From Pseudopithomyces maydicus (taxonomy: Eukaryota > Ascomycota > Dothideomycetes > Pleosporales > Didymosphaeriaceae), in assembly GCA_026873275.1 (NCBI GenBank), contig JANTUC010000012.1:1012001-1076000 (forward strand): a DNA stretch of 64,000 nucleotides. The letters run 5' to 3'. The translations under genes and the position numbers were made by a program. The notes under the pieces were generated by a model. The model ran no database searches. It saw only the letters and a list, made by a program, of their open reading frames with translations, and was not told the origin of the DNA. Shown in pieces: positions 11,589 to 23,093 of this stretch (its first letter is position 1; every line of letters starts with the position of its first letter).

Positions 11589-11861
11589 ACGGAGTACCGG
11601 ATACCCTACCCACACGTGACTCGCTATTAGCTTCTTGATGATTTGCTTAGTTATCGGCGGCTTGTACAGTAGGGCGGGTCAGCTGGTTGTGAATAGAGCT
11701 GTACTTTTATATATGGCTAGCCTGCATGAATCGATTCCATCTATACCCTCCAGAAAAACGCCGTTCGCTATGCAAGTGGTTTGACTCGTCAATCGTGGTA
11801 TCATCTCCCTCGTCTCTCCATCTCCCTCTCCCTCTCTGTCCCAGCACCAGTAGTTGCAGGC

Positions 11862-12757
11862 TTAAAACTGCACCCTCCGCTTTCGTCCCGTATACTTAGA
11901 GCTTGACTTGACCACCTTTCCCTTGCGCTCCATCTGCTCCTTCTTCTTCATGATCCACGCCCTGCTCCCCTTGACATCCTGCCCCCTCTTTGCGCTGTTC
12001 TTCGCGCCCGGTCGTGCCATCACGTCCACGCCCTCCATTCCTCGCACCACACCACTAATATCTCCATCCAACTCACCTCCGCCAACAGTCAGCACGAGAT
12101 ACGTCTTGGCGTTCTTAGTGCCCTCATCGTCCTCCAACAGACCGGCACCAAACCCAGCCTTGATAGCAGCTTGCGACACCATCCTTTTCTGCTCATCGTT
12201 CTTGGGGTAGAACTGGCACACGGCTCTCCCGCCGCGGCGCAGGCTAGCGTACAGCCCGCCGAAGAAGCGAGACAAGCGACCGAGAGGCGAGTCCGTGGAG
12301 GTTTCCGCATTGCAGAGCCACTGAATTGCCGAGATAGAAATCGCAGCATCGAAGGTACCAGGGCGGAAGGGCACGCCCTGTCCAGCATCTGCGAGAAACA
12401 GGTCGCCTTCGGTGTCGCGCTCTAGTGCCACGCCTAACATGGAGGATGAGATGTCGAAGCCAATCCAAACGTGTGGGCCACCGGGTGTCCCTTCTTCGGC
12501 GGTCTGGGAGAGGATCTCGCCGGAGAGACCAGAACCGCAGCCTACGTCGAGGATGAGGGAAGGAGAGGTCAGGTCGAGGAGGGACAGCGCGCGATGGGTC
12601 ATGTCGTTTTGGATGCGCTGGATGCGCGAAGAGGTCGTATACTTTCGCGACTCGGTGTCATTGTAGAAGAGATCGGGGGGCTATGTGGTATCAGCGGCAA
12701 TTCAGCTTGACGACGTGGGGGCTGGAGGGCCTACAGAATGTCTTCTGGGCGGGACAT
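11862..12757 (-). CDS. BUD23: 18S rRNA (guanine-N7)-methyltransferase
   Basis: A SAM-dependent methyltransferase that modifies a guanine of 18S rRNA during 40S maturation. Exon 1 (12757-12735) encodes MSRPEDI; exon 2 (12680-11862) starts PPDLFYNDTESRKYT. SAM motif I is ILDVGCGSGLSGE, followed by WIGFDISSSML and ISISAIQWLCNA. The C-terminal Lys-rich WBS-type tail ends KYTGRKRRVQF. The intron (12681-12734; GTAGGC...CATAG) joins the exons one base out of frame: exon 1 ends phase 2, but PPD begins in phase 0. One more G in the G6 run at 12675-12680 would give the expected ...EDILPPDLFY. Family identity is firm; the frame break is probably a base-calling length error, as BUD23 is broadly conserved. 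It is divergent from SVP26. Confidence 0.92.
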
Positions 12758-13037
12758 GGTGGCTAATTTATTCCTTGGTCCTGAGCTATACGATTTGATA
12801 CGTCTCGTGCGTGGCAGCCTAGCCCAAACGTTCCGGTGGTGCTGTCTGCGAGCTTGGAGCAATGGATGCGAACGCCAAGATTTCGATTCGTGATAACTTT
12901 TTGGTGGAGGGAGCAGGGTTGCCCCACGCTTCGGGCCCGCGCTAACATATCTCCGCGACAGGTGTCCATCCTCTGACCTCATCACCAGGGCGTTCGCAAA
13001 CATTCAGCTCTTTCCCTCCAATTTACGCAGACACATC

Positions 13038-13898
13038 ATGTGGGTATTGCCGTTTCTCGGTTATGTCGGTGTGGTGCTGGGGTTTGCGTTTTTGACGCTC
13101 GCGATAGGTACGCATTTCAACTTCCTAAGTAAAGTGAGATGAATGCTCATTCTCGCACGTAGCTTCAGGACTTTACTACTTGAGCGAGCTGGTGGAGGAG
13201 CACACGGTGCTGGCGAAGAAGCTGTTGATGCGGTTGATCATCGGCGTCGTCGCTATCCAAATCCTTCTCCTCGTCGTCGATGGCTTCCCACTTGGACTCA
13301 GTGGCCTGAGCGTGGTTTCGCATGTCATCTACGCGCAGAATCTCAGGCGCTTTCCCATCGTCAAGCTGTCTGATCCTCTATTCCTTGTTTCATGTGGTAT
13401 GCTTCCCGTCTTCCCTCACACCTTTGCGCACAGGGACAAGAACTCATGCACCTAGCTCTCGTCATTTTAAACCACTACGCCTGGTTCCGCCACTTCAGTG
13501 CCCCGCCTCCGCGCGACTCGTATTCCTATCGAGACCCATATGCGCCATCCATGCCCACATTCACTGAGATCGCATCGTATTTCGGACTATGTGTCTGGCT
13601 CGTACCCTTTGCGCTCTTCGTCTCACTATCTGCTGGAGAAAACGTATTACCATCCATGGGCTCCGAGTACGCCACTGGTGAAGGAAGCAGTTTCATTAGT
13701 CCCGGGAAGGAACCTGCTACTACTTCTGCTTTCGGAAGTGGTACAACTGGAACGGGTCTCGAGGGACGGAGAAGACAGAGAAGCGGAACAAATACTGGAA
13801 TGGCGAAAAAGGCTATCAATGGAGTGCGGGGTTGGGTTGGTGAGACCGGAGAGGTTATGGGATTGTGGAAAGGAGAGCGGACAAGACCGACGTTTTGA
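13038..13898 (+). CDS. SVP26: SVP26/TEX261-family ER-Golgi cargo adaptor
   Basis: An ER-to-Golgi membrane protein, 248 aa, thought to aid COPII loading of type II membrane glycosyltransferases. Three exons: 13038-13107, 13163-13396 and 13456-13898; introns of 55 and 59 bp (GTACGC, GTATGC); both phase 1. It begins MWVLPFLGYVGVVLGFAFLT, then ASGLYYLSELVEEHTVLAKK, FPIVKLSDPLFLVSC and LNHYAWFRHFS, which are Tex261/Svp26 signatures; four hydrophobic helices are visible. The C-terminal 70 residues are Gly/Ser/Thr-rich and presumably cytosolic. Interesting given that the window also encodes a GH47 mannosidase and an ERD1-type protein, but the three are not clustered. Confidence 0.93.
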
Positions 13899-14936
13899 GA
13901 TGGAAAAAGGTTGCGAAAGATGATATACACGACATAATTCTGCATATTGAAAAAAACTATTAGAGTGGTTCGATAAGTCCGGAATTACTACATCAATATA
14001 TCTGGACATCTCCTGTGCTATCTTATGCGCTTTTTATGGTGAAATGGTACGAGCCCGAACTTGGTGGTGCAGGCCTACATGGAAGAGTAAGTGTAGCTCC
14101 TTCTCTCGGTATTGTTTCAGTCGGCCATTCAATTGTCGTCTTGAGGGATTAGACAGATCATGCCGATACCAGCCAGTGGTAAATCAGACGTAAAAAGTTC
14201 ATCAAAAAGGAGCACCGAAGCAATAGACGCTGTATCGTTGCAAATTGAACAAATACCCAAAGACTGCAGTTCTCTCTCTCATGTTTTAGTTGATTAATCC
14301 AAGAGGCTCAGATTGTCACTGAGTCAGAGAGACGACACTTATAGCGCTTATCTGTTATCCTTTCGTGAGTAATAATAACATCATTGCTAACAGTGTACCC
14401 AGGACTCAAACCGATCGAGCGTATGTGATACCATTAAATACTCCTGAGTAATCAAGAATTTGTGACCTTGCGATGCACTTCTCCACGGAAGGGCTATCAA
14501 AGTGGTAGATGTGCAATTGCACCAAACGCGGTCGAATCAGTCTCGCCATACCTGCACGGCTGGCCATTGCGGTTGGTCATTGCGTTTGATCGCTGAGGTT
14601 GGCCGTTGTGGTTGACATGGACTGAGCTCACCAAAATGTCCCAGGCACCAGCCGTGACAGGCGAACGTGTTGTGAGCTCAAGTACCCAAAATATAGACCC
14701 AACCTGCCCCAGGCAGCCGCCACACGCACTCTATAACCCCGTCCGCCCCAAGCTTGCTTTACTCTACCTACCCCTCGCCGCTCGCCGCTCGCCGCTCGCT
14801 CTTCAATTCCACGCACCAACGACGCAGCTTCTACAGCTCGGAGACTGCCTTAGAAAGCTCCGCTGTGACGAACTTGCTGCTATCATCCTCCCTCTTATTG
14901 CCCTCCCGACCTTGACGCCCCGACCTTGACCCGATC
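13899..14936. other. Intergenic region upstream of BTB gene
   Basis: No gene recognised. Near 14550-14610 there are imperfect repeats of the type GGTTGG/GGTCATTGCG, and near 14770-14800 a short GCCGCTC-type tandem (CGCTCGC repeats) just upstream of the BTB gene. It is presumably promoter and 5' UTR. Confidence 0.4.
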
Positions 14937-17068
14937 ATGGCTGGTCAACTTTCGGCCATGCTGGGCCCCGACAACCCGTACAATGCTACCAATCTGCTTG
15001 CACATGGCCTGAAGCGCACATCTCGCATAGAATATGCGCAGATCCCGACAACCGAGCAGCTTCGGAAGGAGTGAGACACCTACTCGCCACCTCGATGGCG
15101 TTGACTGACGCAAAAAGGCACTCCGATGCTCTCCTGAACACAGATAAAGGCCGCGACTTCACTATCGAGACAGCTGAGGGTATCATCTTCAAGATACACT
15201 CGAGCATGTTGATTGGACAGTCCAAGCTGCTCGAGCGGCTCGCATATCCTGTAGGCTGTTGTTGACACTATGCCACAGACGCGCCTACTGACCTGACGTA
15301 GGACAACAACGTAGCCGTGAAGGGAAAGGTAGATCTCCCAGAGAAGATCCATCCGCTCTTGATTGACCGAATGGTTTGTTTCATATACACATCGGCCTAC
15401 CCAGCCAACATTGATCCCGCGGATACAAAGATCACTACCTTGCTACACTACAACTCTATTCCGTCTGGTGCCCCCGGCAGCTCATTCGAGCTTCCCATGA
15501 ACTACACCCAGTTTCAGATTGCCATGTTCGGACTAGGCGAGAATTTGGAATTCCCCGCGCTTATGGCATATGCATTCGGTCAGCTCGTTCGGTATTTTCT
15601 GCATGAGTCGAAGGCCCAAGAGCACGTGAAGCAGCTCATCGAGATCGCTTTTGAGCCACATGGTGCCCTCTACCGCTTGTGCAAAGACAACATTGGCGCT
15701 CTCCAAGCCCTCAGTATCGCGGCTGTTCTTGTACACGAGAAGTTGCACTGGTCGGGGCTACAGATTGACCAATTCCGCGACCTGCTTGCCGATGAGCTTG
15801 ATCAGTCCACCTGGAAAGAGTACCGGGCTTGCTACAAACAAGTCAAGGACTCGAACCAGGGCCTACTAGCAGGATCAAATGCCATGGTCAAATCATTGAC
15901 CTCAGCCATGGGCAAGGTTGATATCCAGCCTAATATCGAAGATATGTTGCATAGTCTTTTTGACGAGTACGCCTACTGGACTTTGACGGCCATTCGAATC
16001 AAGACTGGACAGTCCTCCGCAGTTCTTCACAAAGTACTTCCCAAGATTGCGCGACAGATTAAGGGTGGTATGTTCAATTGCTACTGGCAGCGAAAAGCCA
16101 AGTTCAATCGTCATGCCAAGCGGATGAGCGCTGGTCCGGATGGAGGATCTGGACACCGCAAGAACTCTCGGATTACTTCATACACCCTGATTCCAGGCGG
16201 TCATCGCACACGCGCTCATGACTCCCCGCAATTGCGATCTCGAACCCAGCCACCGAGCATGCGTACGGGTATGAATGAAGAGATGAGCTCTGGCTTTGCC
16301 TCTCAGACCATGTCAATGGCTTCAGCCTCTATCGACGACGATGATGGAGTATGCCGTGATTACGCAATCCAGGACTTTGGCATCACTCCTCGCAATAACA
16401 CTTCTATTGCCGAGCGCAAGATCGCCATGCCGGGTCTTAGATTCGTCTCTGCGCCTCTCACTACCCAAGTCACTGAATCCAACGCCCCAGGTCGTAGATT
16501 CGTCTCTGCGCCCCTCACTACCCAAGTTGCTGACTTCAACGCCCGAGGCGAGCTCGTGAACACCGAGCATGTTCCCGGAATGCAAGCCGACTTGATGGCT
16601 TCACAGTATGCGCCAATGTATCCCATCCTAGGTGACAAGGCTGCGGCTGTTCCACTTTCAGCTACTATACCTCCACATACAGCGGACAACCCATTCTTGA
16701 TGAAGCTTAGGTCTCTCGTGCCGAAGAAGGAAGCCTCTGAGGAGGACATTGTCGCAAACAACATCACCGAGTGGAACCAGGGCCCCAACACGGATCCTGC
16801 TCTCACTGAGTACCTGCAGGCTCAGCCTATTGCTGCCCCGGCAATGCCCACTTTCGATGGTATTGGCGGCCGTACCATGGAATTTGCTCCTGCATCGCCA
16901 GTCCTAATCCAATCTGGACGTGTTGTCTTGAAAGAACTTGGAGCTCTCCAGCTTGTGGGTGCCGCGAGAAAGGTTGGCGCGTGCAAGGGCAAGAAACTGT
17001 TCGATCATGAGGGTAACAAGGAGAACATCGAGCCCTTGCCATGTGACGCCGATGTCTTCATGGATTAA
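14937..17068 (+). CDS. BTB/POZ domain protein (677 aa)
   Basis: Three exons: 14937-15070, 15118-15250 and 15302-17068; introns of 47 and 51 bp (GTGAGA, GTAGGC); phases 2 and 0 agree. A BTB/POZ fold runs from about residue 45 to 180: SDALLNTDKGRDFTI, IIFKIHSSMLIGQSKLLERL, LIDRMVCFIYTSAYP, and a helical ENLEFPALMAYAFGQL segment as in fungal BTB proteins. BTB proteins commonly dimerise or act as cullin-3 adaptors; the partner here is unknown. The rest is long, Ser/Thr-rich and probably disordered, with a 19-residue tandem duplication at residues 469-506. The very end carries KENIEP. No DNA-binding or kelch motif was seen. Confidence 0.85.
16439..16552 (+). repeat. 57-bp tandem duplication inside the BTB protein
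   Basis: Two adjacent in-frame 57-bp copies encode RFVSAPLTTQV followed by a variable TESNAPGR or ADFNARGE. Nucleotide identity is high in the first two-thirds of the unit and lower in the last third, so this is an older in-frame duplication. Confidence 0.9.
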
Positions 17069-18759
17069 AGACAATTCAACTTCCCTGGAGACGAGAGTGC
17101 AAATCCGTGCTAAAGCATGGCAGCTGGAATGGTGATTAGGTTCACGTATGACCGGCCTTTGTTTGCTCTCTTGAATTGGCATCGAGCACTGATTCCTCTG
17201 CCCTGTTCTACGATGCTCTTAATTATTCCTTCTTGGATAATGGATTCTGGACGGGTTTTGGACAGGCTTTGTTGTTGTTGTTTTTTGCACGCTTCTCATG
17301 CCATGTTTGACGGAATTTCCCACGAAGTTTCGTCCATTTAGGGTTTACCCACCGGGTAGAATTTGGAATGTGGAGAGGTTCCATCTGGTAAATCTGGACA
17401 CAGCTTTGCTGGCCTAGATATCGCGGCTATATATATGGTCGTGATGCAGGTTACAGGTTACCACGGTTGCCCGTAGGAAGCATGCAGACTAATACATACA
17501 TATACAGTTAAAAACGATCTACTCGTGCTTCGTGTGACTCGAGAGACTACTTACCGACAAGCCCACATCGCTTGTGATCGATAGCGTAGAGTTTTGTACG
17601 TAAATGGCGTGGTCGTGAGTTCTCGACCAAGTACACTGGCGTGAAAGCACAGATGACAGCGGCAAGCGCGAGATGCTTTTGCTTATACGAACGGAGGTAA
17701 GACTATCGGAAGTCAGTAATTCCGAACAGCGAGAGTATTAGCTCCGCACGCGCAGAATGTTACTGCTTTGGGCTCAGGTCACTTTCTGACTATGGGCAGT
17801 CAGAAAACTTGGCTCAGGACAGTTTGCATTTTCTCATCGAAAGATCCCTTACAAATCCCATCGCAGTGGATATCAATTCAGTGGAACCCCCGAGCGTGGC
17901 ATGCTATGCATGTGGTGGACTTGTACGGCCGTTGGCCTCGATAATTATCCGGGTATGCACAGACCCTGCGTTCGACCCGCTGGAGTACGCCTTAACCCAA
18001 GCTCGCAGATACGCGCTCGGGTCAGAAGCTTGTCTTGTTCATGGTTTTCGCAGAATGCCGGCGGAGCTAGAGAAGAAGGTCCATATTTCACGCGGCAGTC
18101 GCTCCTCGTGGACATGCCTGGCGTGCTTGCATGCCGCGTGAGGCTGAGAAGGCCCAAACATCCCCCGGGATTGTCCCGCCCAGAAGGGAGATTTGTCATT
18201 CCTACCGTAAACCTAATCGTGATCCTTCTTGCGTCTTTCCAGGGGGTACTAGAAGAATCCATAAGGAAGAGAAGCACCCTCCCGCTGCTGCCGCTCTATT
18301 CACCAATGGCGAACTCTGACCTAGATCGCGCTCCGAAAGAATACACCATGTCCATTCTAATCCTTGGGCAGAAAACTAATCAGATGTTCCTCGGGATCGA
18401 GGGTGAGTGTGCTAGTGCAAAAGATGCATGCAGCACGGGTAGTTTGCATGTGTATTGGTGCTGCTCTGATCCAGTACGGCATTTACGAGCAGGCAGCGTG
18501 TAAGCGGGTACCGCCTGCCGGAGTAGCCGCATTCTGCTTTCCAGGATCTATCCCCATTGGGTCGTGTGAGCCAGCCCAGATTCGTGTTGGGCTAGATTGA
18601 AAGCCGCAGGCGATCTAGCATCTCGGATGCCGCAGGATTTGGAGCCCTTGTCTTTGGCCATGTCAGCAATTGATAGCCTCCGCCTTACTTTAATCCACCG
18701 CGGCCCCTCAATAGAACATTTTTGCAAATCTGCTGAATATTTGCCAATAACTTTTCGAA
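17069..18759. other. 1.7-kb intergenic region
   Basis: Open frames occur at 17809-18503 in two frames, but they lack recognisable motifs and have stop-interrupted alternatives; I do not call a gene. The segment separates the housekeeping block from the accessory block that begins at 18760. Confidence 0.4.
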
Positions 18760-19917
18760 ATGCCTCCCAAGTTCACATTTCTTGGCATGGGCTTGATGGG
18801 CCGGGTACGTCACCTATGCGATTGGCCGTTCGGTTGTTGACTGGTTGATCTAGGCCATGAGTAAGAATTTAGTAGAAAAGGGAAAGCTGGATAAGCCAGT
18901 TACATTCTGGAATCGAACATACCAAGTAGCCAGCGACTGGGCCGCCGAAATTGGTCCGGGCGCCATCGCCGTGCAACATCTCACAGAGGCGATATACGAT
19001 GCCGACATTGTGTGGTCATGTCTGGCAACACAGGATGCGGTAATATCATGCTTCGACAAGATCTTGGAGTCCAGCGTCAAGGGCAAGCTTTTTGTCGAAA
19101 GTTCGACTGTGACCCCAGAAGCAACCAACAGGCTCGCGGAGAGAGTGCGTGAAGCAGGTGCCGAATTTGTATCTATGCCAGGTACGGAAAATTTCTTCTG
19201 ATATATGGCTTGCTCTCAAGCTGACGTTCGAGGCACAGTCTTTGGAGAGCCAACCATGGCCATGGCTGGGAAACTGGTAACCGTACCTGCAGGACCGAAG
19301 GAGTCGGTTACGAAGATTCTACCATACGTAGAAGGAGTGTAGGCCGCACCATTCGCCCGTAATTTTAACGCTAACCAATATAACAGAATAGCCCAAGGAG
19401 TCGTCAATCTAAGCGAGGAACAAGTTGGCACAGCGTCTCACCTGAAACTCATTGGCAATGTCATGATCCTGCTTATGATCGAAGCGGTTGCAGAGATTCA
19501 CGTGCTCGCTGAAAAGACCGGATTAAAGAATGAAGTAATGCATGAAGCCATAAGTACCCTCTGGCCTGGTGCAGCCGGTGTGTACTCCAGGCAGATGCTC
19601 TCGGGGCAATACTATCTTGATAGGGTAAGAAATGCCCATTTGTAAATCCCATCCACAACACATTCAGCTGATCTGCCTAGCCCATGGTGCCTATAGATCT
19701 AGCCGTTAAAGTTTCATCGCATGTAATGAGTCTGGCAGACGCACATGGGGCCGAGCTTCCTGCATATAAAGCAGTACGCAGACAGATCGACGCAGTGAAG
19801 GAATATCATGGGCCTACAGGCGATCTGTTGGGCCTATACGGCGTCGGACGGCTCCAAAGTGGTCTACCATACAAGAAAGAAAAGGTGTTGAACGGAGACG
19901 GGACAAGAATTATCTGA
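18760..19917 (+). CDS. NAD(P)-dependent beta-hydroxyacid dehydrogenase (6PGDH/GLYR-like)
   Basis: An oxidoreductase of 315 aa. Five exons: 18760-18804, 18854-19181, 19239-19338, 19387-19624 and 19681-19917; introns of 49, 57, 48 and 56 bp; every phase agrees. The dinucleotide loop is FLGMGLMGRAMSKNL with the FWNRT strand after it. VFVESSTVTPE-like and PVFGEP motifs form the substrate region (read as LFVESSTVTPEATN and MPVFGEPTMAMAG). Catalytic Lys and Asn lie in GTASHLKLIGN. The C-terminal helical domain ends with DLLGLYGVGRL. It is diverged from the paralogous gene at 8318-9522 and much more intron-rich. It lies at the edge of the P450/transcription-factor block, so a role in that pathway is possible but unproven. 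Confidence 0.92.
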
Positions 19918-20553
19918 AAGAGAGAGAGATGGAATCCGAAAGTTATGATACTTGGTGATAACCGCACAGTACCTCGTTCACCACTAGACAAACGACGATG
20001 TCATAGCCCCAGGATCGGCGTGACATTTCGTCCGTGCCTGCCCACCCTCGAGGCTCGTCCTACTGTTCCTTACAGCTTGTTTAAAAAAGCACCTCGGCAA
20101 CGTGAAAGGACGAGATCAGGTTGAGAACGAGTCAAGCATCAGGCCGTCGAGAGGAATGATGGTACCCATGGGGGAGATAGTAGCTCAGGTTGCTTACTTA
20201 CGTAGGTAGCACCTCAACTAGATTTACATGGAAGGACCATGGAATAAGGATATATATACGCACAATATCATACCCATTTACCTTGTCAATGATGATATAG
20301 AGTATAAGGGAAGAGGGATGGTAATGCAAAAGAGCTCAGTAGCGTGTGAAATTAGTCTCATAAGCTTGGATATCAAGCTGATTATCCTATTTTTGGATAT
20401 AATTATATACATCGGAATGGGGAAGTAAATGTAGGACAGAATCAAAGCCGCCAACTCTCACTTGGCCCGTTCTTCACATTCTTTCCCAAACATATACTGG
20501 TCTCCTCCTCCCTCAGGGAAATGAAACTGATATTCTCAGTCTATCTCTGCAGG
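19918..20553. other. Convergent intergenic region
   Basis: No gene. An AT-rich stretch at about 20230-20420 has a local open frame (66 aa) that looks random. Confidence 0.4.
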
Positions 20554-21955
20554 TTATGCTTTCGAGTATGTAACTTCAAATTTGGTGGTCTTACTGATCT
20601 GTCCTTGGCTTGGTGTGTCTATAACTAGGCCTTCCTCACTACTGCCCATCTTTGCACTCTCTTCATCCCCTCGAGGTCTGAACTTTGAGAGACAAATTTG
20701 GTCACGTTCGTGAAATGTGGATCGGTTCTCGCCGGTTCCCGAACCATATGAGTCATCGCCGGGCTTGCGCCAAATGTAGCGGATCGCTCGAATGGCAGGC
20801 ATGCTGGAGACCAATATGCCGATGGCTGGCTCTGCCACAGACCAATTCATTGGTACTCCCATGGCGTATGAAATGTCTGCATCTTTCAGAAGGGCAGGGA
20901 TGAAGCCAAGACGAACAGCAGATGTCACCACCGCGCTACGGAAATTGTTAGAACGTATAGCTTAGGTATGAACGGTGTGACGGGTATATGAGAAAGTGTT
21001 AGGAAACTGAAAGAAAGAACTTACAATCCGCCCACAAGCATAGTAGCAAGGAGTTGTAGCTTTGTCTTCCTGTCTAGATGCAACGGCATAACGATAGGTA
21101 TGGACAAGAAGTACACAATCGCGTCAGTTGCTACGCCTGTGATAGCATTGCCGAGATAAAAGGCGTTGATATCGACACAACTGTAACCATTAGTCCCAAG
21201 TAGTAGTGGAACATGCAATCCCATATTTACCGTGTCTGCTTTGGATCAAGCGAAGCATCCCATGCCGCCTTAAGCGGGCGACATTGGAAGATAGCCACTG
21301 AAACATTGGCCGTGGTATTTGCAGCCACTATACCAAAGACAACCCAAACAATTGTCTTAAGCATTTGCGATTGTACGCCTCGCAAAATTCGCTGGTAAAG
21401 TGCCAGTACACTCAATTTGATCATGCCAAGCGTGAAGTTATAGAAGATAGCCGCAACATATATTGCCTGGCCACATGTCAGTGTTGAAATTCTATTGATG
21501 GGGGTATAAAAACGAGAGTATAACCAAAAATTCTGTCCTTTGTACCTGACTTACTTGTTTGTATGCAGTAACGCCGTCGACGCCGCGCTCATACAATATC
21601 AAACTCACATGAGTGCCCATACCTCTATGTAGCGCAACGAATGCGGCACCGACGAGACCGAAGAAGGACAAGAAGGCTAGGACATTGAAGACTGTGTTTC
21701 TCGATAAGTCTCTTGGCCGTCATACTACTTCAACAATGTATGTGAAACACTCACAGTCGTCAAGACCCCAGATTTTCTCCCTCGCTTGCCACGGCCCTTG
21801 TTCATTCGTGTTTGCAATATCCACCGACCTATGTATCGCAGAATGACCGTAATAATGACCAGAACTGAGCCGCCTACACACACCCCGAGTTCTGACACCT
21901 TCATTGACTCGTCCGCGTCCGCGGGTCGCATCGTCGGTATCTCCGGGGAAGCCAT
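20554..21955 (-). CDS. SAT4/rhodopsin-like seven-helix integral membrane protein
   Basis: A fungal-specific membrane protein (SAT4 family), about 355 aa. Exons on the minus strand: 21955-21755, 21691-21555, 21466-21231, 21180-21025 and 20935-20554; introns of 63, 88, 50 and 89 bp. Hallmarks are LRYIGRW in helix 1, LDDFFNVLAFLSFFGLVG, a YNFTLGMIKLSVLALYQRIL block, a RCVDINAFYLGNAITG block and the late SAVRLGFIPALL. The C-tail is polar. Exon 1 contains a frame break: the frame reading LRYIGRW and the frame reading IWGLDD are one base apart. Either one extra A in the run at about 21772-21775 (giving ...GRKIWGLDD) or a 44-bp mini-intron (21785-21828, weak donor GTCGGT) reconciles them. The start could also be 21976. 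Confidence 0.85.
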
Positions 21956-23093
21956 AATGTTACAATGGTCTAGCACGATAGTCGGGGATAACTTTAAATA
22001 AGTTACGTTAGCGCCAATTCGCGGGGTGGTTTACCACGGCGTATTGCACTGTCAACTTATTGGCAATCGCGTTTGAATTTGACTAGAGCCACTCAACCTG
22101 CAAACACAAGGGTATCGAGTAAAGGTTCTGTACGCTGTTGGTATCCTATGGAACGGCCACCCACGGCATAGCATCCTTCGGAACCAGACTGGGTTCATGT
22201 CATAAGTAAGCCGATCTACCTTCACTGATAATATTGTTGTGGTTCCCAAAGGCAAGCGACGGTTCACCATCAGCGCCAGCCCAACGGCACCCGACCTCAT
22301 TAGTGCTTTCAGGTAGCTAATGCAGTCCTTACAGCGTGGTGTAATCCTTCTCAAACATAGACGGGCTGTTATATCCGAACCATCGGGTTACCGCATCACT
22401 CGTGGAACGCCCTTCTGTCAGTGCTTCCAGGATTTGCCCTTCGCCTACTGGATTTGTGAAGCACTTGCGGCACGCTCGCTCAAACTTCAAATCAAATGAC
22501 TCTTTCATAGGCGCCAGCGGCCCAACATGGCGTTTGGTGTCACGCAGGACCGCGTGTTTGTCCTACCTCGTTAAGCCTCCCGCCAGCGCACCCGCTCCCA
22601 AGCGGACGTTCATTGCTACCAACTTCGAATCGATTATATAGTACCATTAAAATAAGATACCTATCGGACATGTTATGATGGAGGTTTTGGTGAGATTACC
22701 AACGTGGTGATTCGTTACGTGTGGGACAAATAATACCGAGTCTCTGGTACTACCGATTCACAATAAGACGAATGGTTGGGGCACGTATTTTTCCCGAGCA
22801 CATGACATGTGTCAATTGGACACAATATGTGTGTTTATAAGTCAAATGAGTATTCACAGCTGCTTAATGCCGATGCTAGGAGTGTGCATGCACAGCAACT
22901 AGAACAACCAGAAGACAAATTACTGACAACATAACACCTTTCCTGAAGTAATGCATGATAGAAGCCACACACAGTATCATTTTCAGTGCTTAGCCAAGAA
23001 AATAATTCATGCTAGCATTGGGGTTATCTGTGACAAATCCAAACATCTAAAGCCTAATGTATGACAAGATCAATAGCTCTTCTTGCCCAAAGC
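21956..23093. other. Intergenic region between SAT4-type and P450 genes
   Basis: No gene recognised. The stretch is moderately AT-rich from about 22640; local open frames are short and without motifs. It should hold the promoter of the SAT4-type gene and the 3' end of the P450. Confidence 0.4.

Noticed and set aside
10140..11615. 491-aa minus-strand open frame antisense to IDH1
   Set aside because: A by-product of the strong third-position C bias of IDH1; Val/Asp/Gly-rich repetitive translation without motifs.
17809..18503. 110- and 200-aa frames upstream of the second dehydrogenase
   Set aside because: Two frames compete over the same sequence and neither has a motif, signal peptide or splice support.
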